Below, piece by piece: positions 1 to 7,475 of a DNA stretch of 64,000 nucleotides. The translations under genes and the position numbers were made by a program. Location of the stretch: assembly GCF_008728835.1 (NCBI RefSeq), contig NZ_CP042582.1, positions 1,364,001 through 1,428,000 on the forward strand, read 5' to 3'. The stretch comes from Hypericibacter adhaerens. GTDB taxonomy: Bacteria > Pseudomonadota > Alphaproteobacteria > Dongiales > Dongiaceae. The notes under the pieces are model-generated. The model searched no databases and was not told the DNA's origin. It worked only from the letters and a program-made list of their open reading frames with translations. Each line of letters opens with the position of its first letter. Position 1 is the first letter of the stretch.

Positions 1-49
1 GCAGCGCCATCTCGACCATTTCCTCATACCGCAAGAAATCATCGGCCAT
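1..49 (-). CDS. sspB: ClpXP adaptor SspB family, N-terminal fragment
   Basis: Only the first 16 codons are inside the window, beginning at an ATG at 49 and reading MADDFLRYEEMVEMAL. This resembles the N-terminus of alphaproteobacterial SspB proteins, which begin with an acidic stretch and a LRYxxMVExAL-like helix. SspB delivers ssrA-tagged proteins to the ClpXP protease. The call is strengthened by the neighbour: the tmRNA gene that encodes the ssrA tag lies immediately upstream on the same strand. A purine-rich GAGGGGGA precedes the start. With 16 residues visible the assignment is reasonable but not certain. Confidence 0.6.
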   Translation of the reverse strand, partial: MADDFLRYEEMVEMAL

Positions 50-129
50 GGTCGCCGTCGTCCCCCTCATCCGCAATCCATCCATTCGCTGCTTCTTTTG
101 GCACCATGCCGGCAGCGCTTCTCGAAACT

Positions 130-432
130 CAAGTGGGGGGCTTCTGTTGCCCGGTGCCCCCCGGACCGCGCTTACCTATTAGGCAGCGAGAGCCAGACGA
201 TTGTTGTCGTTGGCACTTCTGTGTTGGCCCGATAACGGCGGAACCATGCCGGGCAAAAACGTTACCTTTACCACGCGCGTCGATCCTATTTCGCCCCCGT
301 GGGGCCATCTCGGAACCGGGCGAAGCGCCTGAAGGTTCCGGGAGTGGCAAGCTGGTGGAGGCGCCGGGTACCGCCCCCGGGTCCGCAACGCTTATTCCAT
401 AACGCGTTTATCGCCATAGTCGGTTTCCCGAC
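130..432 (-). ncRNA. ssrA: tmRNA, circularly permuted two-piece form
   Basis: Transfer-messenger RNA rescues stalled ribosomes and tags the nascent chain for proteolysis. On the minus strand the acceptor piece comes first (about 432 to 353), with a T-arm-like GGACCCGGGGGCGGTACCC and a genomically encoded 3' CCTCCACCA. After an intervening segment comes the coding piece from 298 down to about 130, opening with GGGGGCGAAATAGGATCGAC, the conserved tmRNA 5' end. The tag frame at 214-182 reads ANDNNRLALAA, followed by TAA TAG (181-176). A G6/C6 pseudoknot arm pair follows the tag. This order, acceptor before coding, is the permuted arrangement known in alphaproteobacteria. The outer ends are estimates; the tag, the CCA end and the 5' motif are read directly. 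The gene lies just upstream of sspB, whose product recognises the tag. Confidence 0.93.
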
Positions 433-438
433 ATCCCC

Positions 439-467
439 AATATAGGGGCCCGCACCGCGAATCGGAA
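439..467 (-). promoter_or_regulatory. Probable tmRNA promoter
   Basis: On the minus strand TTCCGA (467-462) and TATATT (444-439) are separated by 17 bases. This would place the transcription start near 432, which is where the acceptor piece of the tmRNA is expected to begin. The -35 match is weak. Confidence 0.4.
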
Positions 468-590
468 GGGTTGGTTGCGGGCCTGCAAACCTCTCGATTT
501 GCAGCGCTTTTCGTGCTTCTGGTCGGGGCTGCGGCGAGCCGTTAGATTGCGGGCCGAAGAGCTTTGAATGTGAAGGACCCCGCCGATCCC

Positions 591-1532
591 ATGGCGCTTA
601 CCCCCCAGCAGCAAGCCGAGATCGACGCCCAGCGCGGCGTCAGCGCCGCCACGCGGCGCCCGACCGTGCCCGCCCTCGAGGAGATCCTCTATCAGGCGTT
701 GCCGGTGCTCGACCGTGGCTTCGTGCGCGTCATCGACTATATGGGCGACGACAATGCCGTGGTGCAGGCGGCACGCGTCTCCTACGGGCGGGGCACCAAG
801 AAGGTCAGCGAGGATCGCGGCCTGATCCATTATCTGCTGCGCCACCGCCACTCGACGCCGTTCGAGATGTGCGAGATCAAATTCCACGTCAAATTGCCGA
901 TCTTCGTCGCGCGACAGTGGATCCGGCACCGCACCGCCAACGTGAACGAGTATTCGGCGCGCTACTCGGTGCTCGACAACGAGTTCTATATCCCCGCGCC
1001 CGCGCAGCTCGCCGCGCAGTCGCTCGCCAACCGGCAGGGGCGGGGCGACGTGCTGGAGGGGGCGGAGGCGCAGCGCGTGCTGACCCTGCTGCGCGAGGAC
1101 GCGGCCCAGGCCTATGCGCATTACGAGGAGATGCTGAACGAGCGCGAGGATGGCAGCCGCCCCGACGAGAGCCGCCAGGGCCTGGCGCGCGAGCTCGCGC
1201 GCATGAACCTCTCGCTCAACTTCTATACCCAGTGGTACTGGAAGACGGATCTGCACAACCTGCTGCATTTCCTCTCGCTGCGGGCCGACCCCCATGCGCA
1301 GTACGAGATCCGCGTCTATGCGGAACGCATGCTCGACGTGGTGGCGAAATGGGTCCCGATCACGCACGAGGCCTTCCTGCAGCACCGGCTCCATGCCGTG
1401 ACCCTGTCGGCGGCCGCCATGGCGGCGGTCAAACGGATGCTGGCGGGCGAGGCCGTGACGGCGGAGAATAGCGGGCTCGGCAAGCGCGAATGGGCCGAGC
1501 TTCAGGCCGTGCTGGCCCGCAAGGACGGCTGA
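591..1532 (+). CDS. thyX: Flavin-dependent thymidylate synthase ThyX
   Basis: This enzyme makes dTMP from dUMP using FAD and methylene-tetrahydrofolate, replacing ThyA. The ThyX signature RHRxxSxNxxSxR is present as [13 protein letters not shown], preceded by the conserved [20 protein letters not shown] block. About 313 residues from the ATG at 591 fits the long alphaproteobacterial form. In-frame GTG at 570 and TTG at 564 are alternative starts; ATG 591 was chosen because GAAGGA lies about 13 bases upstream and the neighbouring residues ([15 protein letters not shown]) look like the usual family N-terminus. It is transcribed divergently from the tmRNA gene. Confidence 0.93.
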   Translation: MALTPQQQAEIDAQRGVSAATRRPTVPALEEILYQALPVLDRGFVRVIDYMGDDNAVVQAARVSYGRGTKKVSEDRGLIHYLLRHRHSTPFEMCEIKFHVKLPIFVARQWIRHRTANVNEYSARYSVLDNEFYIPAPAQLAAQSLANRQGRGDVLEGAEAQRVLTLLREDAAQAYAHYEEMLNEREDGSRPDESRQGLARELARMNLSLNFYTQWYWKTDLHNLLHFLSLRADPHAQYEIRVYAERMLDVVAKWVPITHEAFLQHRLHAVTLSAAAMAAVKRMLAGEAVTAENSGLGKREWAELQAVLARKDG

Positions 1533-1609
1533 CGGCCGGCCAACCCCGCGAGACGCGGTTTATCGTTCCGACGTCGCGACAGAGAAGACAGAGAAAAGGA
1601 GACCTGCTC

Positions 1610-2293
1610 ATGTCGGACGATTCCCGCGGGATTCGGGACGAGGGCGACTGGATCATCCGCGACGAGGCGGCCTTGCGCGCGCTCTTCGGCGAGGTCGATG
1701 GCGGGGCCGCGCGCAAATCGATTCCGTTCCTGGACAAGCACTGCCGGACCTTCATCGGGCTGGCACCCTTCCTCTGCCTCGGCACCTTCGGCGCCGACGG
1801 CAGGGCCGATGTCTCGCCGCGCGGCGACCAGCCGGGCTTCGTGCAGATCCTCGACGACCGCACGCTCGCCATCCCCGACCGCCCCGGCAACAACCGGCTC
1901 GACAGCCTGACCAACATCGTCGGCAACCCGCAGGTGGGGATGATCTTCCTGATCCCCGGTTTCGAGGACACGCTCCGGGTCAATGGCAAGGCGGTGCTGA
2001 CGCGCGATCCGGCGCTGCTGCGGACCATGGCCGTCAATAACCGCGAGCCTAGGGTGGCGATCAAGGTCGCGGTGGAGGAGGCCTTCCTCCACTGCGCCAA
2101 GGCCTTCAAGCGCTCGCGCCTGTGGGACCCGGCGGCGCAGGTCGATCGCAAGACCATGCCCAGCCTCGTGCGCATGATCATGGAGCAGATCGCCGAAGCC
2201 GAGAACCGCGCTCAGCCGCCCCAGCTCGACGACGCGCTCGTGACGAGCTACGAGTGCGAGGTCGAGGAGGATTATCGGAAGAATTTGTATTGA
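1610..2293 (+). CDS. Pyridoxamine 5'-phosphate oxidase-like flavin protein
   Basis: The 227-residue product resembles the FMN-binding split-barrel oxidoreductases (MSMEG_1061-type pyridoxamine phosphate oxidase-like proteins). Visible hallmarks are FLCLGTFGADGRADVSPRGD, a strand pair typical of the flavin-binding barrel, and IPDRPGNNRLDSLTNIVGNP, the conserved RPGNxRxDSLxNI segment. The start is the ATG with AAAAGGAGA eight bases upstream, ahead of several weaker in-frame codons. The substrate cannot be told from sequence. It follows thyX by 77 bases and may be cotranscribed with it. Confidence 0.82.
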   Translation: MSDDSRGIRDEGDWIIRDEAALRALFGEVDGGAARKSIPFLDKHCRTFIGLAPFLCLGTFGADGRADVSPRGDQPGFVQILDDRTLAIPDRPGNNRLDSLTNIVGNPQVGMIFLIPGFEDTLRVNGKAVLTRDPALLRTMAVNNREPRVAIKVAVEEAFLHCAKAFKRSRLWDPAAQVDRKTMPSLVRMIMEQIAEAENRAQPPQLDDALVTSYECEVEEDYRKNLY

Positions 2294-2339
2294 GCGACGT
2301 ACGGGGCTTTGCGCCTTCCCTGTTCGGCGATGACGGCGG

Positions 2340-3455
2340 TCATCCGTTCCCGACTTCAGAAACCAACTGACATTCACGGCCTGCTCCCCGCCGCTTGCGC
2401 GAGCGGCGGGCGCGCGCCGCCTGCGCCAGACGATCGAGAACGGCAACCGATTCGGTCCAGGCCAGGCAGCCGTCGGTGATGCTGACGCCATAAGCATGGG
2501 TGCCGCCCGGCACAAACTCCTGCCGGCCACCCTGCAGATGGCTCTCGATCATGACGCCAAGGATATGCCCGTTGCCGGTCGCGACCTGGTCGGCAATCGC
2601 GGCCACGACCAGCGGCTGATTTTCGGGCCGCTTGCCGCTGTTGCCGTGACTGGCGTCGATCAGAAGGCGGGGCGCGATCCCCGCCCGCAGGCAGGCCTGC
2701 GCCGCGTCCGCGACGCTCGCCGCGTCGTAATTCGGAACGGAGCCGCCGCGCAGGATGATATGCCCGTCCTGGTTCCCCGTGGTGGCCGCGATCGCCGCCC
2801 GCCCTTCCTTGTCGAGCGCCAGAAAATGATGGGGATGGGAGGCCGCCTGGACGGCGTCGATCGCGATCCGGATATCGCCGTTCGTGCCGTTCTTGAAGCC
2901 GATCGGGCAGGACAGACCCGAGGCCATCTGCCGATGGATCTGGCTTTCCGTGGTGCGGGCGCCGATGGCGCCCCAGCTGACGAGGTCGACGATATATTGC
3001 GGCGTCATGACGTCCAGGAATTCGCATCCCGCCGGAACGCCTTGCTCGTTGATCCGCAGCAGCAGCTCGCGCGCGGTGCGCAAGCCCCGATCGATCTGGA
3101 AGCTGCCGTCCAAGGCGGGATCGTTGATCAGGCCCTTCCAGCCCACGGTCGTTCGAGGCTTCTCGAAATAGACGCGCATGACGATCTCGAGATCGTCCTG
3201 GAGGCGCTCGCGCTCGGCGCCAAGACGCCGGGCATAATCAAGCGCTGCGGCGGGATCATGGATGGAGCAGGGACCGATGACGACGATAAGGCGGTCGTCT
3301 TCGCCACCGAGGATTCGATGGAGTCGATCCCGTGTTCCGGCAACGGTGCTTTCCGCCGGTTCCGTCCGGCCCACCTCGTCGATGAGCTGTCGCGGCGGCG
3401 GCAGAGGTTCGATCGTTCGGATTCGGAGGTCGTCGATTTTGGCTTGCACGGGCAT
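2340..3455 (-). CDS. aroG: 3-deoxy-7-phosphoheptulonate synthase, class I (AroG type)
   Basis: DAHP synthase condenses phosphoenolpyruvate and erythrose 4-phosphate, the first step of the shikimate pathway. The 371-residue product is close to the usual 350 and shows VVIGPCSIHD, MRVYFEKPRTTVGWKGLIND, the PIGFKNGTNGD substrate loop, LIDASHGNSGK and MIESHLQGGRQ, all class I AroFGH motifs. The start is uncertain: ATG 3455 is given, ATG 3473 lies upstream, and GTG 3449 has better spacing from AGGAG. The gene has a leader with an aromatic-rich peptide and a terminator hairpin just upstream, so it is probably controlled by attenuation (see the leader entries). The C-terminal 20 residues are basic and look unconserved. 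Confidence 0.94.
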   Translation of the reverse strand: MPVQAKIDDLRIRTIEPLPPPRQLIDEVGRTEPAESTVAGTRDRLHRILGGEDDRLIVVIGPCSIHDPAAALDYARRLGAERERLQDDLEIVMRVYFEKPRTTVGWKGLINDPALDGSFQIDRGLRTARELLLRINEQGVPAGCEFLDVMTPQYIVDLVSWGAIGARTTESQIHRQMASGLSCPIGFKNGTNGDIRIAIDAVQAASHPHHFLALDKEGRAAIAATTGNQDGHIILRGGSVPNYDAASVADAAQACLRAGIAPRLLIDASHGNSGKRPENQPLVVAAIADQVATGNGHILGVMIESHLQGGRQEFVPGGTHAYGVSITDGCLAWTESVAVLDRLAQAARARRSRKRRGAGRECQLVSEVGNG

Positions 3456-3484
3456 GGCTCCTGTTTCTGCCATGCTGGCGCATG

Positions 3485-3585
3485 AAAAAAGCCGCCAGCA
3501 TGACTGGCGGCTTTCGGAAATGCGAGGCTGTAACGTTGCTAATGCGCGCGCATTCCTATTCCCGCCTTCATCTGCGGCCAATAGG
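3485..3585 (-). promoter_or_regulatory. Candidate attenuator in front of aroG
   Basis: On the minus strand a hairpin with arms CCTATT and AATAGG (3585-3555) overlaps the end of a short aromatic-rich reading frame. Downstream lies a strong intrinsic terminator: GCCGCCAG and CTGGCGGC, a five-base loop, then TTTTTT (3514-3485). The GGCGG of the first hairpin's second arm (3566-3562) can pair with CCGCC of the terminator's first arm, giving a mutually exclusive antiterminator. This is the three-segment layout of classical amino-acid attenuators. The pairing is read from sequence; the regulation is inferred. Confidence 0.75.
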
Positions 3586-3619
3586 AAAATCGGGCAAAGC
3601 TGTAAGTTACGTGCGTCAT
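3539..3619 (-). CDS. Putative aroG leader peptide, 26 residues
   Basis: A short frame runs from ATG 3619 to TAG 3541-3539. Its central part reads TYSFARFSYWPQ, with two Tyr, two Phe and one Trp within nine residues, directly before the pause hairpin of the candidate attenuator. Ribosome stalling at these codons when aromatic amino acids are scarce would favour the antiterminator and switch on aroG. No strong Shine-Dalgarno sequence is visible, only a distant GGGG, which is the main weakness. The aromatic cluster and its position make chance unlikely. Confidence 0.65.
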   Translation of the reverse strand: MTHVTYSFARFSYWPQMKAGIGMRAH

Positions 3620-3704
3620 CGCGTGGATTGTTTACCCCGGCACCGCGCGTTTGTCACGCGCTTTGCGCCGAGGCGGTCCCGGCGGCGATTGCCGCTCCGT
3701 TCCC

Positions 3705-4868
3705 CTACTGCAGCACAATCCGCGGCGCCGTGCGTTGTGCGCCCGCGAGCTTCGCCCAGACCCGTTCCGCGATCGCGCGAAAAGTCTTCGCATGGGGGCT
3801 TTCGGGCTGGGAGACGACGATCGGATGACCGCCGTCCGAGGTCTCGCGGATCGCCATGTCGAGCGGCAGCTCGCCCAGGAACTCCACCCCCAGCTTCTCG
3901 GCCTCGCGCCGGGCGCCGCCATGGCTGAAGACGTCGCTGCGCTCGCCGCAGTGCGGGCAGAGGAAATAGCTCATGTTCTCGATGATGCCGAGCACCGGCA
4001 CCTCGACCTTGCGGAACATGTTGAGGCCCTTGCGCGCGTCGAGGAGCGCGATGTCCTGCGGCGTCGAGACGATGACGGCGCCCGAGAGCGGCACCTGCTG
4101 CGCCATGGTGAGCTGCGCGTCGCCGGTGCCGGGCGGGAGGTCCGCCACCAGCACGTCGAGCTCGCCCCATTCGACATCGCGCAGCATCTGGTTGATGGCG
4201 CTCATCACCATCGGCCCGCGCCAGATCATCGGCGTCTCTTCGGGCACCATGAAGCCGATCGACATCACCTTGACGCCGTAGTTCTCGAGCGGGTTGAGCC
4301 GCTTGCCGTCGGGCGAGGTGGGCTTGCCGGAAATCCCCATCATGCGCGGCTGCGAAGGCCCGTAGATGTCGGCATCGAGCAGCCCGACCCGGAGGCCGAT
4401 CGCCTTCAGCGCCAGCGCCAGGTTGACTGCCGTGGTGGATTTGCCGACGCCGCCCTTGCCGCTGGCGACCGCCACGATATGGCGCACGCCGGCGACTGCG
4501 GCCTTTTGCCCCGCCGGGCCCGCCTGCGCGTGGCCCCCATGGGCGTGGGCCGCCTGTGCGTGACCCCCCTGCGCCTGCCCCGAGGAGGCTGCGACCGTGG
4601 TGGCGCCCGCCGGCCCGCCGCGATGGGCGGTCAGGACTGCAGTCACAGAGAGCACGCCCGGCAGCCGATGCACCGCCTGTTCCGCCGCCTTGCGCAGCGG
4701 CTCGAGCTGGGCCGCGCGCCTGGGGTCGATCTCGATGGCGAAGCCGACATTCCCCTCCTTGATCACCACGCCCGAAATCATGCCGAGCGCCACGATGTCG
4801 CCGCGCCCGTCAGGCCCCGGAATCTGCCGCAAAGCATCGAGAATGGTGGCTTGGTTAAGGGCGGACAT
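3705..4868 (-). CDS. mrp: Mrp/ApbC family iron-sulfur carrier ATPase
   Basis: This 387-residue cytosolic P-loop ATPase is predicted to bind and transfer an Fe-S cluster to target apoproteins. Residues 1-85 form the MIP18/DUF59-like domain. Residues 94-121 are a linker rich in His, Ala and Gly (HAQAAHAHGGHAQ). The deviant Walker A GKGGVGKST is at about 137-145, followed by LLDADIYGPSQPRMMG. A C-terminal CPHC pair (FLCPHCGER, near residue 290) would ligate the cluster at the dimer interface. It is divergent from hflK and followed, after about 85 bases, by the aroG leader. Confidence 0.93.
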   Translation of the reverse strand: MSALNQATILDALRQIPGPDGRGDIVALGMISGVVIKEGNVGFAIEIDPRRAAQLEPLRKAAEQAVHRLPGVLSVTAVLTAHRGGPAGATTVAASSGQAQGGHAQAAHAHGGHAQAGPAGQKAAVAGVRHIVAVASGKGGVGKSTTAVNLALALKAIGLRVGLLDADIYGPSQPRMMGISGKPTSPDGKRLNPLENYGVKVMSIGFMVPEETPMIWRGPMVMSAINQMLRDVEWGELDVLVADLPPGTGDAQLTMAQQVPLSGAVIVSTPQDIALLDARKGLNMFRKVEVPVLGIIENMSYFLCPHCGERSDVFSHGGARREAEKLGVEFLGELPLDMAIRETSDGGHPIVVSQPESPHAKTFRAIAERVWAKLAGAQRTAPRIVLQ

Positions 4869-4916
4869 GCTTGAAGAGCTCCACGAGGATCACAATATGG
4901 CCGGAGGCGGGGGTGG

Positions 4917-4950
4917 GCCGGTTGCCCGAGGCAACCGGCTGTCATATAAG
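4917..4950 (+). promoter_or_regulatory. Probable hflK promoter overlapped by a 10-bp palindrome
   Basis: A perfect inverted repeat, GCCGGTTGCC and GGCAACCGGC with a three-base loop, spans 4917-4939. The TTGCCC at 4922-4927 and TATAAG at 4945-4950 are 17 bases apart and would form a promoter toward hflK, with the -35 box inside the palindrome. A repressor or activator binding here could control hflK, mrp, or both. Confidence 0.45.
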
Positions 4951-5014
4951 GCGTCGGACCGTCCCGGGAAAGCCGGCGCAAAATAATCGATCCACTACAC
5001 AGGGAAAGCTTCGA

Positions 5015-6172
5015 ATGCCGTGGCAGAATCAAGGAGGCGGCGGTCCTTGGGGCGGCGGCCAGGGCCCATGGGGGCGTGGCCCCTCGGGCGGCGGCCAGCG
5101 TCCGAACGATATCGAAGACATGCTGCGTCGCGGGCAGGATCGGCTCAAGGGCTGGCTGCCGGGCGGGCTGGGCGGGCGGCGCGGGCTGATCTTCATCGCG
5201 CTCGCGGCCTTGGCGCTGTGGCTCGCCAGCGGCTTCTACCGGGTCGACGCCAACGAGCAGGGCGTCGCCATGATCTTCGGCAAGTGGGTCGCCACCACCG
5301 GCCCCGGCCTCAACTACAACCTGCCGGCGCCGATCGGCTCGGTCGAGACCCCGATGGTGGATTTCGAGAACCGGGTCGAGATCGGCTTCCGCTCCGCGGC
5401 CGACGGCACCAGCACCCGCGACATCTCGGCCGAGAGCCTGATGCTCACCGGCGACGAGAACATCATCGACATCCAGTTCGTCGTGCTGTGGAAGATCGGC
5501 GACGCGGGCAAGTATCTCTTCAGCGTGCGCGATCCCGACGAGACGGTGAAGGCCGTGTCGGAAGCCGCGATGCGCGAGATCATCGGCCAGTCGGACTTCG
5601 AATCGACGCGCACCAAGGGCCGCGCCGAGGTCGAATCGCGCACCCAGGAGCTGATCCAGCATGTGCTGGACGGCTACAATGCCGGCATCGTCATCACCAG
5701 CCTCCAGCTCCTGAAGGTCGATCCGCCCGATGCGGTGATCGAGGCCTTCCGCGACGTGCAGGCGGCCCGCGCCGACAAGGAGCGGTCGGTCAACGAGGCC
5801 CAGGCCTATTACAACGAGATCACCCAGCGCGCCGAAGGCCAGGCGCAGCAGGTGATCAAGGCGGGCGAGGCCTACAAGGCCGAGAAGATCGCGATCGCCA
5901 CCGGCGACGCGCAGCGCTTCCTCTCGGTCTATAGCGAATTCGCCAAGAACAAGGAGCTGACCGAGCGGCGCATCTATCTTGAGACGATGGAGAGCGTCAT
6001 GCACAACATGAACAAGGTGCTGGTCGACGGCGCGCCCGGCACCGGTGGCGCGCTTCCCTATCTCTCGCTGAACGAGTTGCTGAAGCTGCAGTCCCGGTCG
6101 GCGGCCACGAACCCGCCGCCGTCCGATAGCAACGCCACGGCGGCACCGGCGACCACGGGAGCCTCGCAATGA
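5015..6172 (+). CDS. hflK: FtsH protease modulator HflK
   Basis: HflK is a SPFH/Band 7 membrane protein that assembles with HflC around FtsH and modulates membrane-protein degradation. The 385-residue product has a Gly/Trp/Pro-rich cytoplasmic N-terminus (WGGGQGPWGRGPSGGGQ), one transmembrane helix near residues 53-70 (GLIFIALAALALWLASGFY), then the SPFH domain and a long helical region with AEGQAQQVIKAGEAYKAEK. The ATG follows an AGGGAAAG. The stop overlaps the hflC start in ATGA, so the two are translationally coupled. Confidence 0.95.
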   Translation: MPWQNQGGGGPWGGGQGPWGRGPSGGGQRPNDIEDMLRRGQDRLKGWLPGGLGGRRGLIFIALAALALWLASGFYRVDANEQGVAMIFGKWVATTGPGLNYNLPAPIGSVETPMVDFENRVEIGFRSAADGTSTRDISAESLMLTGDENIIDIQFVVLWKIGDAGKYLFSVRDPDETVKAVSEAAMREIIGQSDFESTRTKGRAEVESRTQELIQHVLDGYNAGIVITSLQLLKVDPPDAVIEAFRDVQAARADKERSVNEAQAYYNEITQRAEGQAQQVIKAGEAYKAEKIAIATGDAQRFLSVYSEFAKNKELTERRIYLETMESVMHNMNKVLVDGAPGTGGALPYLSLNELLKLQSRSAATNPPPSDSNATAAPATTGASQ

Positions 6173-7059
6173 ATCGCACGTCCTTCGTCGCGGTGATCAT
6201 CCTGGTGGTGGTCGCCATTGTGGTGCTGCTCTCCTCCACCTTCACCGTCAACCAGTGGCAGCAGGCGCTGGTGCTGCAGTTCGGCCAGCCGCGCCAGGCG
6301 ATCAACGAGCCGGGGCTGCATTTCAAGCTGCCCTTCATCCAGAACGTGATCTATTTCGAGAAGCGCGTCCTGAACCTGGACCTGGCGCCGGCCGAGATGC
6401 CGACCAACGACCAGAAGCAGGTGGTGGTCGAGGCTTATGCCAAATACATCATCGTCGACCCGCTGAAGTTCTATCAGGTGGTGCGCGACGAAGGCGGCCT
6501 GCGCGGCCGCGTCGGGCCGATCATCAACTCGAACCTGCGCGGCGAGATCGGCAAGGTGCCGATGTCGGAGATGCTGACGGCGCGCCGCGCCCAGTTCATG
6601 CAGTCGATCACCGAGGCGGTGAACCAGGCGGCGCAGATCTACGGCGTCAATGTCGTCGATGTGCGCATGAAGCGCGTCGATCTGCCCGACGAGAACAGCC
6701 AGGCGATCTTCCGGCGCATGCAGACGCAGCGCGAGCAGGAGGCCCGGCGCCTGCGCGCCGAAGGCCAGCGCGACGGCCAGAAGATCAAGGCCGAGGCCGA
6801 CAAGCAGCAGGTGGTGATCCTGGCCGATGCGCGCCGCCAGGCCGAGGTGCTGCGCGGCGAAGGCGACGGCGAGGCGACCGGGATCTACAACGAGGCCTAC
6901 GGCAAGGATCCCGCCTTCTTCGACTTCTACCGCTCGATGCAGGCGCTGACCCAGGGGCTCGACGGCTCGAACACCACCTATGTCGGCCCGGCGACCGGCG
7001 ACTTCTTCCGCTATTTCGGCGCCGAGCCAGGGAGCCCCGGGGCGCCGGCCAAGCCGTGA
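6169..7059 (+). CDS. hflC: FtsH protease modulator HflC
   Basis: The partner of HflK, 296 residues, with an N-terminal membrane anchor (FVAVIILVVVAIVVLLSS) followed by an SPFH domain (VNQWQQALVLQFGQPRQAI) and the conserved coiled region RMQTQREQEARRLRAEGQ. The C-terminal part keeps the YRSMQAL motif seen in HflC proteins. It overlaps hflK by four bases and is followed 67 bases later by a small DUF2065 gene and then degP, a membrane and envelope proteostasis cluster often seen in alphaproteobacteria. Confidence 0.95.
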   Translation: MNRTSFVAVIILVVVAIVVLLSSTFTVNQWQQALVLQFGQPRQAINEPGLHFKLPFIQNVIYFEKRVLNLDLAPAEMPTNDQKQVVVEAYAKYIIVDPLKFYQVVRDEGGLRGRVGPIINSNLRGEIGKVPMSEMLTARRAQFMQSITEAVNQAAQIYGVNVVDVRMKRVDLPDENSQAIFRRMQTQREQEARRLRAEGQRDGQKIKAEADKQQVVILADARRQAEVLRGEGDGEATGIYNEAYGKDPAFFDFYRSMQALTQGLDGSNTTYVGPATGDFFRYFGAEPGSPGAPAKP

Positions 7060-7126
7060 CCGGCGGGGCGATCGGGCGACGGCGCGGCCTCGCGGTCGCG
7101 GCGCCCGGGTTCCTGCGGGCGGGGCG

Positions 7127-7312
7127 ATGAGCGACCTCGCCACGGCCCTCGGGCTCGTGCTGGTGATCGAGGGCGTCACGTTGGCGCTCTTTCCCGGCAT
7201 GCTGCGGCGCCTGGCCGAGACCCTGGCGGCTCTTCCAGACACGGCACAGCGCGCCGGCGGGCTGGCGGCGGCCGGGATCGGTCTGCTGCTGGTCTGGCTG
7301 GTCCGCGGCTGA
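7127..7312 (+). CDS. DUF2065 family small membrane protein
   Basis: A 61-residue protein with two predicted transmembrane helices, LATALGLVLVIEGVTLALFPG near the N-terminus and GGLAAAGIGLLLVWLVRG at the C-terminus. Small DUF2065 proteins commonly sit between hflC and degP in proteobacteria, and the length, hydropathy and position agree. The start is an ATG preceded by GGGCGGGGCG, a weak ribosome binding site. Function is unknown; a role near HflKC-FtsH is suggested only by the gene order. Confidence 0.78.
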   Translation: MSDLATALGLVLVIEGVTLALFPGMLRRLAETLAALPDTAQRAGGLAAAGIGLLLVWLVRG

Positions 7313-7475
7313 GCCGCCTCGCTTCCGCCACCATTCTCGACCAGAAAGGCGGATGGCGGCCTCGCGGGAAATTTCACCCAGCCGCCATCGAATTCGCCTA
7401 ATCTTGTTCCCTATTCGTCCACGGAGCCGATCGGCGGCCCCTGGGACGGCCCAAGAGTCCGGAGGTCCAAGTCCC

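Noticed and set aside
179-388. A 69-codon minus-strand protein ending in the tag peptide
   Set aside because: It is read-through of the tmRNA gene; only the last 11 codons are translated, as the tag.
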